Assembly (NCBI RefSeq): GCF_000382245.1
Contig: NZ_KB907866.1
Location: forward strand, 1-64,000
DNA length: 64,000 nt
Reading direction: 5' to 3'
DNA from: Kushneria aurantia DSM 21353
GTDB taxonomy: Bacteria > Pseudomonadota > Gammaproteobacteria > Pseudomonadales > Halomonadaceae
Of the stretch, positions 25,949 through 36,231 are shown piece after piece (position 1 is the stretch's first letter; each line of letters starts with the position of its first letter). Below the pieces are notes generated by a model, which was not told the DNA's origin, made no database searches, and worked only from the letters and a program-made list of their open reading frames with translations. The translations under genes and the position numbers were made by a program.

Positions 25949-27763
25949 ATGACCACCCGCCAACCGCTGGGCATCACTGATGTGGTGCTGCGCGATGCGC
26001 ACCAGTCGCTGCTTGCCACCCGAATGCGCCTCGAGGATATGCTGCCGATCGCCGAAAAGCTGGATCGGGTCGGCTTCTGGTCGCTGGAAACCTGGGGCGG
26101 CGCTACCTTCGATGCCTGTATTCGTTACCTGGGGGAGGATCCCTGGGCGCGGGTCCGCGCCCTCAGGGAGATGATGCCCAACACGCCGCAGCAGATGCTG
26201 CTGCGCGGTCAGAATCTGCTCGGCTACCGCCACTACGCCGATGACGTGGTCGACCGCTTCGTCGAGCGGGCAAGGGTCAACGGGATCGATGTGTTTCGCG
26301 TCTTCGATGCCCTCAACGACCCGCGCAACCTCGAACGGGCGCTGGCGGCGGTCATCAAACAGGGCGGTCACGCCCAGGGTACGCTCTCCTACACGGTCAG
26401 CCCGGTGCACAGCATGGACGGCTGGGTCGAGCTGGCGCAGCGTCTCGAGTCGATGGGCGTGCACTCGGTGGCGATCAAGGATATGGCCGGGCTGCTGACG
26501 CCCTACACCGCTTTCGAGCTGGTCACCAGGCTCAAAAAGACGCTATCGGTGCCGGTTCACCTGCACTGCCACGCCACTACCGGGCTCTCGACCGCCACCA
26601 TCGTCAAGGCGGTGGAGGCGGGGGTCGATAACGTCGACAGCGCCATTTCGTCGATGTCGATGACCTACGGCCACACCCCCACCGAGTCGATAGTGGCGAT
26701 CCTGCAGGAGAGCGAGCGCGATACCGGGCTGGACCTGGTGCTGCTGGAGGAGATTGCCGACTGGTTTCGCCGCGTGCGCAAAAAATACGCCGCCTTCGAG
26801 GGCTCGCTGCGCGGTATCGACGGCCGCATTCTGCTCGCCCAGGTGCCGGGCGGCATGCTCACCAACATGGAAAATCAGCTTCGCGAGCAGAACGCTGCGG
26901 ACCGCATGGACGAGGTGCTCGAGGAGATCCCGAAGGTGCGCGAGGAGCTGGGCCATGTGCCGCTGGTGACCCCCACATCGCAGATTGTCGGCACCCAGTC
27001 GGTCATCAACGTGCTGACCGGCGAGCGCTACAAGTCCATCTCGAAGGAGGTGCAGGCGCTGCTCAAAGGGGAGTATGGCGCTACGCCGGCGCCGGTCGAT
27101 GAGCAGCTGCAGCAGCGTGTGCTGGAGGGCGGCAGGCCGATCACCGAACGTCCCGCCGATGCCCTCGAACCGGAGATGGACGAACTGGCAGCGCAGCTCA
27201 GAGAGAAGGCCGGCGACAAGAGTATTCGCCTCGAGGAGGGCGAGCGCGAGATCGACGACGTGCTGACCTACGCGCTCTTTCCGCAGATCGGGCTGAAGTT
27301 TCTCACCCAGCGCGATAATCCGGACGCCTTCGAACCGGCACCGGGGCGCGAACCGGCGCAGCAGGGCGAAGACGACCCCCGGGCACACCAGCAGGGTGAG
27401 CAGGGCGCTTCAGAAGGTGCAGACAGCGTAGCGGTAAGCGTCACCGTCAACGGGCGTCGCTACAGTTTCGAGGTGGGCGGCGGCGATGCACCGCCGGTTG
27501 ATCGCGAGACGTCGTCGGGCACGGCCGGTGAGGAGGGCGATACCGCGCCGGGCCGGGCGCTGACCGCGCCGCTGAGCGGCAATATCTTCAAGATCGAGGT
27601 GCAGGAGGGGGACGAGGTCGCCGAGGGCGAGGTGGTGATGATCCTCGAGGCGATGAAGATGGAGACCGAGGTGCGCGCCGACGCCAGCGGTCGGGTGGCA
27701 TCGCTGGCGGTGGCGGAAGGTGACAGCGTCAGCGTCGGTGACAGGCTGTTGACGCTCGAATAG
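25949..27763 (+). CDS. oadA: oxaloacetate decarboxylase alpha subunit / pyruvate carboxylase subunit B-like
   Basis: A biotin-dependent carboxyltransferase of about 604 aa. The N-terminal HMGL/DRE-TIM-like barrel opens with [13 protein letters not shown] (metal-binding Asp) and carries the catalytic Lys in SVAIKDMAG and the metal-binding [10 protein letters not shown] middle conserved carboxylase domain ([20 protein letters not shown]) and an acidic linker follow. The C-terminal biotinyl domain has EAMKMETEV (K570, 34 residues from the end). ATG 25949 is favoured over 25931 by family comparison. No beta or gamma Na+-pump subunit or biotin carboxylase gene is adjacent, so its partner must lie elsewhere. 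Confidence 0.9.
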   Translation: MTTRQPLGITDVVLRDAHQSLLATRMRLEDMLPIAEKLDRVGFWSLETWGGATFDACIRYLGEDPWARVRALREMMPNTPQQMLLRGQNLLGYRHYADDVVDRFVERARVNGIDVFRVFDALNDPRNLERALAAVIKQGGHAQGTLSYTVSPVHSMDGWVELAQRLESMGVHSVAIKDMAGLLTPYTAFELVTRLKKTLSVPVHLHCHATTGLSTATIVKAVEAGVDNVDSAISSMSMTYGHTPTESIVAILQESERDTGLDLVLLEEIADWFRRVRKKYAAFEGSLRGIDGRILLAQVPGGMLTNMENQLREQNAADRMDEVLEEIPKVREELGHVPLVTPTSQIVGTQSVINVLTGERYKSISKEVQALLKGEYGATPAPVDEQLQQRVLEGGRPITERPADALEPEMDELAAQLREKAGDKSIRLEEGEREIDDVLTYALFPQIGLKFLTQRDNPDAFEPAPGREPAQQGEDDPRAHQQGEQGASEGADSVAVSVTVNGRRYSFEVGGGDAPPVDRETSSGTAGEEGDTAPGRALTAPLSGNIFKIEVQEGDEVAEGEVVMILEAMKMETEVRADASGRVASLAVAEGDSVSVGDRLLTLE

Positions 27764-27790
27764 TCGCGCCCCGGCTGCCCGGAATCAAAA

Positions 27791-27823
27791 GGCCCCGCAG
27801 GTCACGAGCTGATCTGCGGGGCC
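27791..27823. terminator. bidirectional terminator between oadA and TRAP genes
   Basis: GGCCCCGCAG and CTGCGGGGCC form a perfect 10-bp stem between convergent genes, with AAAA on the left and a mixed tail on the right. Confidence 0.8.
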
Positions 27824-27845
27824 TTGCGGTTGGTAGCGCCGAGCG

Positions 27846-29150
27846 TCAGCCGCTCATTGCCTGCGGCAGATAGAGCGCGATGCCCGGAAACATCGTCAGC
27901 AGCACGATCGACAGCACCATCAGCAGGAAAAACGGCAGGGTAGCGCTGGCGATAGTGAGGATATCGCGGTGGGTCAGGCCCTGGATCACGAACAGATTGA
28001 AGCCTACCGGCGGCGTGATCTGCGACATCTCGACCACGATGATCAGATAGATACCGAACCAGATCAGGTCGAAACCGGCACTCTGGATCAGCGGCATCAT
28101 GATCGAGGTGACCAGCAGGATCAGCGAGATGCCGTCGAGAAAACAGCCCAGTACCAGCAGAAACAGGGTCAGCACGACCAATAGGGCGATCGGCGAGAGC
28201 CCCATGTCGGTAATGGCGTTGGCCAGCCCGCGGGGCAGACCGGTGAAGCTCATCGCCGAGGAGAGAAAGGAGGCGCCGGCGATGATGAAGGCGATCATGC
28301 AGGAGGTGCGCAGCGCGGCCATCAGCGAGTCGCGAAAGATGTGGCGGTCGAAGTGGCCGTTGGCGCGCGCCACCAGCATCGACAGCACCACGCCGGAGGC
28401 GGCGGCCTCGGTGGGCGAGGCGAAGCCCCCGTAGATGCTGCCCAGAATACCGCCGATCAGCGCCAGCAGCGGAATCAGTTGCAGGCTGTCGCGCAGCTTC
28501 TGCGCCAGCGTGGTGGCGCCCTCATCGCGTCCGGCGCTGCCGCGGCGGTTGCCGACCAGCAGCGCCCACACCACCAGGTAGAGCATGAATAGCGCCAGCA
28601 ACAGCAGGCCGGGGCCGATACCGGCGATAAAAAGCCGCGAAATCGACTGCTCGGTGACCACCCCGTAGACGATCATGACGATCGAGGGCGGAATCAGCAG
28701 GCCCAGCGTCGAGGCGCTGGCCAGCGTACCGATCGCCTGACGGCTGTCATAGCCGCGCCGTTCCAGCTCCGGCAGCGACATCTTGCCCACCGTAGCGCAG
28801 GTGGCCGAGGAGGAGCCGCACACCGCGGCGAACAGACCGCTGCCGATAATATTGGAGTGCAGCAGTCGCCCCGGCAGGCGGTTGAGCCAGGGGGCCAGGG
28901 CACGAAACATATTGTCCGCCAGGCCGGAGCGAAACAGCACCTCGCCCATCCATACGAACATCGGCAGTGCGGTCAGCTCCCAGCCGTAGCTGGCGCCCCA
29001 GAAGTCGGAAGCGAGGATGGGGCCGGGGGCAAAACCGGTAAAGGTCGACAGCGCGATCCAGCCGGTGCCCAGCAGGGCAAGGGCGATCCAGAGGCCGCTG
29101 CCCAGCAGTACGGCCAGTGACGCAATGGTGACGAGACTGAGGGTCAGCAC
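27846..29150 (-). CDS. TRAP transporter large permease (DctM-type)
   Basis: A 434-aa integral membrane protein with about 12 hydrophobic segments. The family hallmarks are GSGLFAAVCGSSSATCATVG, LIPPSIVMIVYG, SPTEAAASGVV and VVEMSQITPPVGFNLFVIQG. It is the transport subunit of a tripartite ATP-independent periplasmic transporter, taking up a C4-dicarboxylate-like or other organic acid with sodium. It is last in a minus-strand operon after the P and Q subunits. Confidence 0.93.
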   Translation of the reverse strand: MLTLSLVTIASLAVLLGSGLWIALALLGTGWIALSTFTGFAPGPILASDFWGASYGWELTALPMFVWMGEVLFRSGLADNMFRALAPWLNRLPGRLLHSNIIGSGLFAAVCGSSSATCATVGKMSLPELERRGYDSRQAIGTLASASTLGLLIPPSIVMIVYGVVTEQSISRLFIAGIGPGLLLLALFMLYLVVWALLVGNRRGSAGRDEGATTLAQKLRDSLQLIPLLALIGGILGSIYGGFASPTEAAASGVVLSMLVARANGHFDRHIFRDSLMAALRTSCMIAFIIAGASFLSSAMSFTGLPRGLANAITDMGLSPIALLVVLTLFLLVLGCFLDGISLILLVTSIMMPLIQSAGFDLIWFGIYLIIVVEMSQITPPVGFNLFVIQGLTHRDILTIASATLPFFLLMVLSIVLLTMFPGIALYLPQAMSG

Positions 29151-29203
29151 GGGAAGAGTCTCCGAAAATCACAATGGTGAGGTCTGCTCAAGGCAACAGG
29201 CGC

Positions 29204-29764
29204 CTATTCGCTGATCGCGTCGCTCTGCTCCGGCGGCACGTAGCGCCCGGGTTCGCGAAACGCCGTGCGCAGCGTCATGATCAGCGCCTCGGCGATGGCG
29301 ATCGCCAGCAGCGCGACGCCGACGATCAGCACCGTCTGGGGAATCCACAGCGGTATCGCCAGTAGTCCCGAGGAGACATCGTTGAATTCGATGCTCTCCC
29401 GCACCAGCACGATCAGCTCCCATGTCAGCACCAGGCTCAGCAGCAGGGCGATTGCCAGGCAGATCGATTCGCTCCAGACCCGCACCCTGGGGGGCAGGCG
29501 CGAGACGACCAGGGTGACGCGAATATGGGCGTAATGCACGAAGGTGTAGGCCAGCGCCAGGCCGCTGGCGCCGACCAGCAGATAGGCGGCGATCTCCGAA
29601 AGGCCGGAGATTTCCAGGCCCAGCCGGCTCTGGCCCAGGGTTACCAGCACGCCATCCAGCACTCGCGCCAGTACCTGCAGAGTAACCAGCGTGCAGATCG
29701 CCAGCATGCACAACGCTGCGCCCCAGGCGCCAAGGTCATAGAGCTTGCGCAGTCGAAAGGTCAT
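29204..29764 (-). CDS. TRAP transporter small permease (DctQ-type)
   Basis: A 186-aa protein with four predicted membrane helices (WGAALCMLAICTLVTLQVLA; EIAAYLLVGASGLALAYTFV; a third with CLAIALLLSLVLTW; WIPQTVLIVGVALLAIAIAE) and a short cytoplasmic tail. These match DctQ small subunits. ATG 29764 is preferred to the upstream in-frame ATG because a Shine-Dalgarno-like GGAGAGAC precedes it. It lies between the P and M genes of the same transporter. Confidence 0.9.
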   Translation of the reverse strand: MTFRLRKLYDLGAWGAALCMLAICTLVTLQVLARVLDGVLVTLGQSRLGLEISGLSEIAAYLLVGASGLALAYTFVHYAHIRVTLVVSRLPPRVRVWSESICLAIALLLSLVLTWELIVLVRESIEFNDVSSGLLAIPLWIPQTVLIVGVALLAIAIAEALIMTLRTAFREPGRYVPPEQSDAISE

Positions 29765-29838
29765 GGTTGTCTCTCCGGACAGAGGGGAGAGGCGCACCGC
29801 CTGAGAGCTGTCGAGGCGGTGCGCCCGTGGTGGCCGCC

Positions 29839-30834
29839 TTACTGGGCGCTCTCCTGCTGGCGATACTCGGAGAGAATCTCGAGCGCCGGTTCATCGGCGC
29901 GCTGACGCCAGCCTTCTACCAGCTCATCGCCGGCGGCCTTGAGAGCCGCGGCCAGCTCGCCCTCGGGTTCGCTGATGGTCATGCCATGCTCCCGCAACGC
30001 CTCGGCGCTGGACGCCTGATCCTCGCGGCTCATCTGCCAGCCGCGCTCCTCGGCGCGCGCCGCGGCTTCCATCAGCGCCTGCTGGGTGCTGTCGTCGAGA
30101 CGGTCAAAGGCGCGCTGATTGACGAACACGATGTTCTTGGGGAACCAGAGATTGGCATCGGTGTAGTCGGAGACGTAGTCCCAGGCGGACATGGCGTTGC
30201 CGGTAGAGACCGAGGTGATCATGCCGTCGACGCGGCCGGTACTGAAGGCGGTGGGAATATCCGACTCCTCGGTTTCGGTAGGAATGCCGCCGAGGTTCTC
30301 GATATAGCGCTGGGTGTTGATGTTGGGGGCGCGCATGCGCAGCCCTTCCAACTGAGCCGGGTCGGTCAGCTCGAAATCGGTGTAGATGCCCTGGGAGGGC
30401 CAGGGGACCGAAAACAGCGGCTTGAGCCCCTGTTCAGCGAACATCCCGGTGATCACCGGCTTCGATACTTCCCACAGGGTGTGGGCCTGTTCGTAGCTGT
30501 TGGCCAGCCCCGGCAGGGTGTCGATCTCGTAGACCGGCGATTCGTTGGAGAGCGTCGACATGAAGACTTCGCCGGCCTGCACCGTGCCGCGGCGCACCGA
30601 GGGCTTGATCTCGGAGTGACCGATCAGCGAGCCGCCGCTGTGCACGGTGATCTGCAGCTCCCCGTTGGTGGCTTCGCTGACGTCCTCGGCGAACTGCTTG
30701 ATGTTTTTGGTATGAAAGCTGACATCGCCGTAGGGCGTGGCCATGTTCCACTGCTGAGCCGCCTGGGCCGGCAGCGTCACAGCGAGAGCGCCGGCCGCGA
30801 CGGCCGCTGCGAGAGTAGTCAAACGTACGGACAT
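29839..30834 (-). CDS. TRAP transporter substrate-binding protein (DctP-type)
   Basis: A periplasmic solute-binding protein of about 331 aa. The signal peptide is MSVRLTTLAAAVAAGALAVT followed by LPAQA-AQQW, with cleavage probably after AQA. The mature DctP fold shows WNMATPYGDVSFHTKN and the ligand-binding Arg region (LRMRAPNINTQRYIENLGG). PTAFSTGRVDGMITS and FVNQRAFDRLDDSTQQAL follow. Start choices are 30834 (MSVRL) or 30849 (MRFTI). The binding-site details do not let me name the ligand. Confidence 0.9.
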   Translation of the reverse strand: MSVRLTTLAAAVAAGALAVTLPAQAAQQWNMATPYGDVSFHTKNIKQFAEDVSEATNGELQITVHSGGSLIGHSEIKPSVRRGTVQAGEVFMSTLSNESPVYEIDTLPGLANSYEQAHTLWEVSKPVITGMFAEQGLKPLFSVPWPSQGIYTDFELTDPAQLEGLRMRAPNINTQRYIENLGGIPTETEESDIPTAFSTGRVDGMITSVSTGNAMSAWDYVSDYTDANLWFPKNIVFVNQRAFDRLDDSTQQALMEAAARAEERGWQMSREDQASSAEALREHGMTISEPEGELAAALKAAGDELVEGWRQRADEPALEILSEYRQQESAQ

Positions 30835-30911
30835 GATGGTGAACCTCATGTTGTTATTGAAGTCAGGGGGTTGCCGTATTTTTCGGCGATGTGTCATGAG
30901 CCGTCAAATGG

Positions 30912-31859
30912 TTAATTCTTATGCACGATATCGGCGTCGGTTTTAGCTCTGGGCAGCAGGGCGTCGTCGGCGTGCTGCTCGCTGTAGGCGTTGGCGCACG
31001 CCTGCGCCAGTGCACAGACGTCGTGGCTGAAGCCGGAGTAGCTGGTGGCGCGCCAGATCACCTTGTAAACCATGGGCGGCAGCGGCGCGGGCAGTTCGAG
31101 CTGTAAAAGCTCGCCCTGTCTGACCTGTTCAGCGATCGTGGCGACCGGCAGCACACCGATGCCCAGCCCCTCGGCGCTCATCCGGGCGATGGTCATCAGG
31201 GTGCTGGCGCTGTGAATGCGGGGCGCTTCGAAGCCCTGCTCGCCGAGCCAGCCGACCAGCTCGCCCCAGGGCCGCGCCTGACGGCTGAAGGAGATGAAGG
31301 GCAGGGCGTTGAGCCCGTCGCGACGCAGAATTTCAAGGTGTCGCGGGGCGACGAACATGCCCATCTCGTAGCTGTCCAGCGGCGCCTGCTCGATGTTGAT
31401 CCCGGGCGGTATGCCATCCATGGCGAACAGCATGTCGAGGTCGTTGTCGATCAGGCGCTGATGCAGCAGCGGCGACATATCCACCGTCAGCTCTATTGTC
31501 AGCCGTGGGTGACGCTCGGCGAGGCGGCCCATGAAATCGGCAAACCAGCTGTTGGCAATGGTCTCGACAATGCCCAGCCGCAGCGTGCCGGTGAACTCAT
31601 CGGCATTGTGAAACAGCTGCAGCGCCTCCTCGCGGCCCGCCAGCAAACGCTCGGCGTGGATATGGAACTCGCGCCCGCGCAGGGTGGGTTGAATGGGCCG
31701 CTCGCTGCGCTCCAGCAGCGGCTCACCTACCGCTGCCTCGAGCCGATTGATGCGGTCGGAAATGGAGGGCTGCGTCAGATGCAGCCGCTCGGCTACCTTG
31801 CTGAAGGATCCCAGCCGCACGACCCACACAAAGGCTTCAAGCTCCTTGAAATCAAACAC
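30912..31859 (-). CDS. LysR-family transcriptional regulator beside the TRAP operon
   Basis: A LysR protein of about 315 aa, with its helix-turn-helix in SFSKVAERLHLTQPSISDRI and then NRLEAAVGEPLLERSERP. A GTG start at 31859 with GGAG seven bases upstream is favoured over the GTG at 31886, because the family N-terminus (FDFKELEAFVWVV) begins there. It lies just upstream of dctP in the same orientation, so it probably regulates the transporter in response to its substrate. Confidence 0.88.
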   Translation of the reverse strand: MFDFKELEAFVWVVRLGSFSKVAERLHLTQPSISDRINRLEAAVGEPLLERSERPIQPTLRGREFHIHAERLLAGREEALQLFHNADEFTGTLRLGIVETIANSWFADFMGRLAERHPRLTIELTVDMSPLLHQRLIDNDLDMLFAMDGIPPGINIEQAPLDSYEMGMFVAPRHLEILRRDGLNALPFISFSRQARPWGELVGWLGEQGFEAPRIHSASTLMTIARMSAEGLGIGVLPVATIAEQVRQGELLQLELPAPLPPMVYKVIWRATSYSGFSHDVCALAQACANAYSEQHADDALLPRAKTDADIVHKN

Positions 31860-31886
31860 GTTCGTGCTCCCGGGTTGGGGAACCAC

Positions 31887-32126
31887 GGCATAAATGCCTG
31901 CACGAGCGAATGGCTACGTTGCGCGGTACTGGTGCGCCAGCCCGGTCGAAGACTCGCCTAACCCCATGTTATGTCTCGCGTGACGCGTTGCCTTCGGCAA
32001 CTTGCCCTGACGGGCCGCCCTGCGGGCGTTCTCTACGCGTTGCTTCGAGTCTGCGTTCCGTGCGCCTTGCCCTTCATCTCGTTCGGCGATTTATTCAGCG
32101 CTTCCCTGGCGACGGTCAGGGCGCTT
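31887..32126. other. gene-free gap with G+C hairpins
   Basis: No gene is recognised. Short hairpins occur (GCCTTCGGC at about 31990; GGGCCGCCCTGCGGGCG at about 32012). The sequence has the look of an intergenic repeat or a scrap of lost coding DNA. Confidence 0.4.
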
Positions 32127-32561
32127 TTATTTACGGAAAAGCTGGCCTTCGCGATCCTGAAACGCCTTGAATTCCAGCGCATTGCCGGAAGGGTCGTAAA
32201 AGAACATGGTGGCCTGCTCGCCGGGTTCGCCCTTGAAGCGAATGTAGGGTTCGATCTCGAATTCAATGCCGTTATCGCGCAGTTTGTCGGCCAGCTGCTG
32301 CCAGGCGCCCATCTCCAGCACGATACCGAAATGGGGAACCGGTACGCCGTGGCCATCCACCGGGTTCTTGTGGCTGGAGACCGGGTTGTCCTTCAGTGCC
32401 GGGTTGAGGTGGCAGACAAACTGGTGACCATAGAGGTTGAAGTCGACCCAGCTCTCCGATGAGCGGCCTTCGGGGCAGCCCATGAATTCGCCATAAAAAC
32501 GCCGTGCTTCTTCGATATCGCGGACCTGGACGGCAAGATGAAAAGGATCGCTGACGGCCAT
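32127..32561 (-). CDS. VOC-family (glyoxalase/dioxygenase) protein
   Basis: A 144-aa single-chain vicinal-oxygen-chelate protein. The start [20 protein letters not shown] contains the first metal-ligand His. HFGIVLEMG supplies another His and [18 protein letters not shown] the Glu, so a divalent-metal site seems preserved. ATG 32561 is chosen; an upstream in-frame ATG would add five residues. The reaction is unknown; relatives include glyoxalase I, fosfomycin-resistance proteins and extradiol dioxygenases. Confidence 0.85.
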   Translation of the reverse strand: MAVSDPFHLAVQVRDIEEARRFYGEFMGCPEGRSSESWVDFNLYGHQFVCHLNPALKDNPVSSHKNPVDGHGVPVPHFGIVLEMGAWQQLADKLRDNGIEFEIEPYIRFKGEPGEQATMFFYDPSGNALEFKAFQDREGQLFRK

Positions 32562-32842
32562 GACAGGAGACTCCATTGAGCGGGTTGAAAAGGACTGAAG
32601 GCAGTGATTCTTCTCCCGGCGCGGCCTGGACGTCAACCTGTCTGATGCAAAAAAATGCCGAAAAAAGATTCCCTTATATGCAGTATCGCCAAAAACGATT
32701 GGCGCCACCCTGAAGACTCTTTTAAATTGTTTTAAAAGCGATGAAACAATCAATAATTATGCCGGCGTCAAGGTAAAAGAAAATTGCCTCGGCAGTTCAT
32801 TGCGCCACCAGACTATTCATGACAGTAGAGAGGATGAGAGCC

Positions 32843-33595
32843 ATGCCGGTTCCACTACTCAACTGCGATATGGGCGAGAGCTTCGGCAACTGGAAGATGG
32901 GCCTTGACGAAGAGGTCATGGCCTGGATCGACTGCGCCAATATCGCCTGCGGTTTTCACGCCTCCGACCCCGGCATTATGCGCCATACGGCGGCACTGGC
33001 ACTGCGCCATGGTGTCGAGATCGGCGCGCACCCCGCCTATCCTGATCTACAGGGCTTTGGCCGCCGTTCGATGACGTGCACGCCGGCAGAAGTCGAGGCT
33101 ATGCTGCTTTATCAGGTAGGTGCGCTGGAGGCGATCTGCCGCGCCGAGGGCGGCCGGGTCAGCTACGTCAAGCCGCACGGCGCCCTCTATCAGGACATGA
33201 CTCGCGACCCCGAGCTGCTGCGCGCCATCATGCGCGCCATTCACGCCCTCGATGCGCGCCTGCCACTGCTGGTGATGGCCACCGCCGATACCGGCGCGGT
33301 GCGCGCCATGGCCGAAGAGGAGGGCATCAGCCTGCGCTTTGAGTCCTTCGCCGATCGCGCCTATGACGCCGAGGGGCTGCTGGTATCGCGACGCCTGCCG
33401 GGAGCGGTGCATCATGACCGCGAGGTAATCGTCGACCAGGCGCTCAGGCTGGCGCGCGGCGAGGCGCTGGAGACTATCGACGGGCACTCGCTGGTGCTGG
33501 CCTCCGATACGCTCTGCGTCCACGGCGACAACGCCGAGTCGGTGGCTGCGGTGCGCGCCATCCGCGAAGCCTTCAACGCAATGGCGACATCATGA
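32843..33595 (+). CDS. pxpA: 5-oxoprolinase subunit A (LamB/YcsF family)
   Basis: A 250-aa subunit of the prokaryotic ATP-dependent 5-oxoprolinase PxpABC, which opens pyroglutamate to glutamate. The family signatures are [11 protein letters not shown] at the N-terminus, [25 protein letters not shown] and [14 protein letters not shown] 32843 follows AGAGAGGA at good spacing and is preferred over 32819. It is translationally coupled to pxpB (ATGA) and heads the operon. Confidence 0.92.
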   Translation: MPVPLLNCDMGESFGNWKMGLDEEVMAWIDCANIACGFHASDPGIMRHTAALALRHGVEIGAHPAYPDLQGFGRRSMTCTPAEVEAMLLYQVGALEAICRAEGGRVSYVKPHGALYQDMTRDPELLRAIMRAIHALDARLPLLVMATADTGAVRAMAEEEGISLRFESFADRAYDAEGLLVSRRLPGAVHHDREVIVDQALRLARGEALETIDGHSLVLASDTLCVHGDNAESVAAVRAIREAFNAMATS

Positions 33596-34299
33596 CCCCG
33601 CGTATCGAAACGGTCAGCATGGACAGCCTGATTGTGCGCCTTTTCGATCATATCGACGAACGCCATATGCCCTGGCTGATGGCGGCCGAGCGCGCCCTGC
33701 GCCAGGCGCTGCAGGAGGTGCTGATCGATCTGGTGCCCTCCTATACCACTTTGCTGGTGCACATCGATGCCACCAGGCTGTCGCTGGCCGAGGCGCGCCG
33801 GCGCGTTGCCGCCGCCCTCGAAGGGCTGGCGCCGCTGGAGCAGGCCGAGGGGCGTCACCACATCATTCCCGTCTGGTACGACCACAGCGTCGGCCCCGAG
33901 CTTGGCCGTATCGCCGAGCGCGCCGGTATCGACTGCGACGAACTGATCCGCCGTCACAGCGGCCGCGACTACTGCGTCTTTGCGCTGGGGTTCGCGCCGG
34001 GCTACGGCTTCATGGGGCTGGTCGAGGAGGCGCTGGCCACGCCACGTCTGCAGACCCCGCGCCAGCGCGTGCCGAAGGGCAGCGTGGCGATTGCCGAGCG
34101 CCAGACGGCGGTTTACCCCATGCGCTCGCCGGGCGGCTGGAATCTCATCGGGCGCACTGCGGTCGAGCTTTTTGATCGCGACAGCGACGGTTACAGCCTG
34201 CTGCGGCCCGGTGACCGAGTACGCTTCGAAGCGGTGGATCGCGACACTTTCGTGACCGCGGGGGGCGATCCCACGCCGCTTGAGGAGCGCGCCTCATGA
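33592..34299 (+). CDS. pxpB: 5-oxoprolinase subunit B (KipI family)
   Basis: A 235-aa KipI-family subunit. The diagnostic motifs are [31 protein letters not shown] and [11 protein letters not shown]. Residues DHSVGPEL and the preceding strand fit the N-terminal domain. PxpB and PxpC form the part of the complex that handles phosphorylated 5-oxoproline. Four-base overlap with pxpA, and pxpC begins 16 bp downstream. Confidence 0.92.
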   Translation: MTPRIETVSMDSLIVRLFDHIDERHMPWLMAAERALRQALQEVLIDLVPSYTTLLVHIDATRLSLAEARRRVAAALEGLAPLEQAEGRHHIIPVWYDHSVGPELGRIAERAGIDCDELIRRHSGRDYCVFALGFAPGYGFMGLVEEALATPRLQTPRQRVPKGSVAIAERQTAVYPMRSPGGWNLIGRTAVELFDRDSDGYSLLRPGDRVRFEAVDRDTFVTAGGDPTPLEERAS

Positions 34300-34315
34300 G
34301 GGAGCTGATGAACCG

Positions 34316-35230
34316 ATGAAGGAACTGACCGTAGAGCGTGCCGGACCGCTGGCGCTGGTGCAGGATGGCGGCCGCTTCGGCGTGCGCCACCTGGGCGTGA
34401 CCCAGGGGGGCGCCATGGACCCGGTGTCGATGGGCTGGGCCAACTGGCTGCTGGGCAATGATCCCGGCGCCGCAGCGCTGGAGATAAGCCTTGGCGGTCT
34501 GACGCTGCGCGCCGGCGCCGATGGCTGGCTGGCGCTGTCAGGCGCCGACCTTGACGCCCGCCTTGATGACGAACCGCTGTCCCGCAACGCCGCCTTTGCC
34601 ATCCGCGCCGGGCAACGCCTCAGCTTCGGGCATCCGGTGAAGGGCGTGCGTGCCTATCTGGCGGTCGCGGGGGGGATTGCCGGTTCACCCACCCTGGGTA
34701 GCCTGGCCTGCGTGGTGCGCGAGGGCCTGGGCGGTGCTGACGGCGAGGGCCGGGCGCTGGCGCAGGGCGATGTCATTCGCTGGCAGGGCGATACCGACAG
34801 CCCCCGACAGCTGCCCAATGAGATTCGCATGCCGCTCGACATGCCGCCCGAACTGGCGCTGATCCAGGGGGCGCAGAGCGATTACTTCGCGGCGGCCAGC
34901 CTGTTCGATGCCTTCAACAGCGACTGGCAGGTTGATAGCCGCGCCGACCGCATGGGCATTCGCCTGCGCGGTCCGCAGCTCGACTGTCGGCTGAGCGGCA
35001 TGGTGTCGGAGGGGATTCCGCTGGGCGCCGTTCAGGTACCCGCCGACGGCCAGCCGATCGTGCTGATGAACGACCGCCAGACGGTGGGCGGCTACCCGCG
35101 GCTGGGGGCACTGTCGCCGCTGGCCTGCGCCAGGCTGGCGCAGTGTGCACCCGGTGAGAGGGTGCGTATGCTGCCGACCACGCCGGAGCGGGCGAGGGAG
35201 GCCTGGCGGCGTCAGTTGAAGTGCTGGTAG
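34316..35230 (+). CDS. pxpC: 5-oxoprolinase subunit C (KipA/biotin-dependent carboxyltransferase-like)
   Basis: A 304-aa KipA-type subunit (AHS2 domain). The N-terminus VERAGPLALVQDGGRFGVRH and GVTQGGAMDP are typical. So are RAYLAVAGGI, SDRMGIRLRG-like (ADRMGIRLRG), EGIPLGAVQVPADGQPIVLM and DRQTVGGYPR. ATG 34316 is preceded by GAGGGAG. It completes the pxpABC operon. Confidence 0.92.
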   Translation: MKELTVERAGPLALVQDGGRFGVRHLGVTQGGAMDPVSMGWANWLLGNDPGAAALEISLGGLTLRAGADGWLALSGADLDARLDDEPLSRNAAFAIRAGQRLSFGHPVKGVRAYLAVAGGIAGSPTLGSLACVVREGLGGADGEGRALAQGDVIRWQGDTDSPRQLPNEIRMPLDMPPELALIQGAQSDYFAAASLFDAFNSDWQVDSRADRMGIRLRGPQLDCRLSGMVSEGIPLGAVQVPADGQPIVLMNDRQTVGGYPRLGALSPLACARLAQCAPGERVRMLPTTPERAREAWRRQLKCW

Positions 35231-35275
35231 CTGCGCCGCCGATATCCTCACTCGGTTGCAGAATCAGTTGCAACG

Positions 35276-35671
35276 TCAGTTGCTGAATCGGTCGTGGCAG
35301 ACACAGCACAGCTTGTTGCCGTCCGGATCGCGCAGGTAGGCCCCGTAGAAGTAGTCGTGATACTGCGGACGCAGCTCTGGTGCCCCCTCGTCGCTGCCAC
35401 CCGACAAAAGGCCGGCCTGATAGAAGCGATCGACGGTTTCATGGTCATGGGCATTGAAGGCCACCATGGTGCCGTTTCCCTGACTGGCTGAATCGCCGTC
35501 GAAGGGCGCGCAGACGATGAACAGAAGCTTTACCTGAGGGGCGCTATAGCTGAGCCAGGGGTGATCGCAGGGGGACCTGTCGCGATACAGGCCCAGCTCG
35601 GCCAGTACCGGATCGTAAAATTCCTGTGCCCGATCAAGATCGTTGCTGCCCACCATGATGTGACTGAGCAT
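35276..35671 (-). CDS. VOC-family protein (glyoxalase-like)
   Basis: A 131-aa VOC-fold protein: MLSHIMVGSNDLDRAQEFYD opens the first beta-alpha-beta-beta-beta unit, and the second ends DYFYGAYLRDPDGNKLCCVC. His 4 and the usual Glu position (here Leu-Cys) suggest an incomplete metal site. It is convergent with pxpC. Substrate unknown. Confidence 0.85.
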   Translation of the reverse strand: MLSHIMVGSNDLDRAQEFYDPVLAELGLYRDRSPCDHPWLSYSAPQVKLLFIVCAPFDGDSASQGNGTMVAFNAHDHETVDRFYQAGLLSGGSDEGAPELRPQYHDYFYGAYLRDPDGNKLCCVCHDRFSN

Positions 35672-35965
35672 TTCCTTTTGCTTCCTCTTTAACGGCTCTT
35701 GCCGTCATTGCTTTGTTATAACTTATGTTATTTTTAGCAGAGAGCGCCGGGTTTTGCATGCTGCTATTACGAAGTAGCACACTGTTCGGCTATCGGTATG
35801 GGGTGGCACTGCCGTCCGAGCTGGTCGAAACGGCCCTTTTTGCCTAGGCTTGGTCAAAACCCGGGCCGATCAAAGCGCTCGGCGGTCGGTCGCGTCGCTG
35901 CTTGGCCCTTGCTATGCAGTGGCGTTTTGATCGCGCCCCTTCCACCTGACGAGGAAGTTGCTGCC

Positions 35966-36202
35966 ATGGATGACCTTTCCGAAGAGATGAGAATGCCGAC
36001 GCCCTGTCCCGAATGCGGCAACCATCGCGTTCGCCTGTCGGAGGTGCGCAACCCGGACGACAAGGTGTTCTGCTCCTCCTGCAACACCTTTCGGGGGCTA
36101 TACAGCGAACTGCAGCAGGAGCTGCAGGAAAAGCCCAAAAGCAACGCCGAAGCGCTGATCGAAAAGGCGGTCAATCAGAAAGGCAAGCGCAGCGACCCCT
36201 GA
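35966..36202 (+). CDS. small zinc-ribbon protein (ECs_2282-type)
   Basis: A 78-aa protein with CPECGNHRVRLSEVR and CSSCNTF, two CxxC knuckles typical of a zinc ribbon, and a helical Gln/Glu/Lys-rich tail (SELQQELQEKPKSNAEAL). GAGGAAG precedes ATG 35966 at suitable distance. Function is unknown; such proteins are often annotated as hypothetical zinc-binding proteins. An intrinsic terminator follows. Confidence 0.8.
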   Translation: MDDLSEEMRMPTPCPECGNHRVRLSEVRNPDDKVFCSSCNTFRGLYSELQQELQEKPKSNAEALIEKAVNQKGKRSDP

Positions 36203-36231
36203 AAGGCTGGATAAAACGAAAGACGCTCCGC

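Noticed and set aside
31887-32126. Possible structured RNA
   Set aside because: Hairpins are short and I cannot match a known RNA; no promoter or terminator frames it convincingly.
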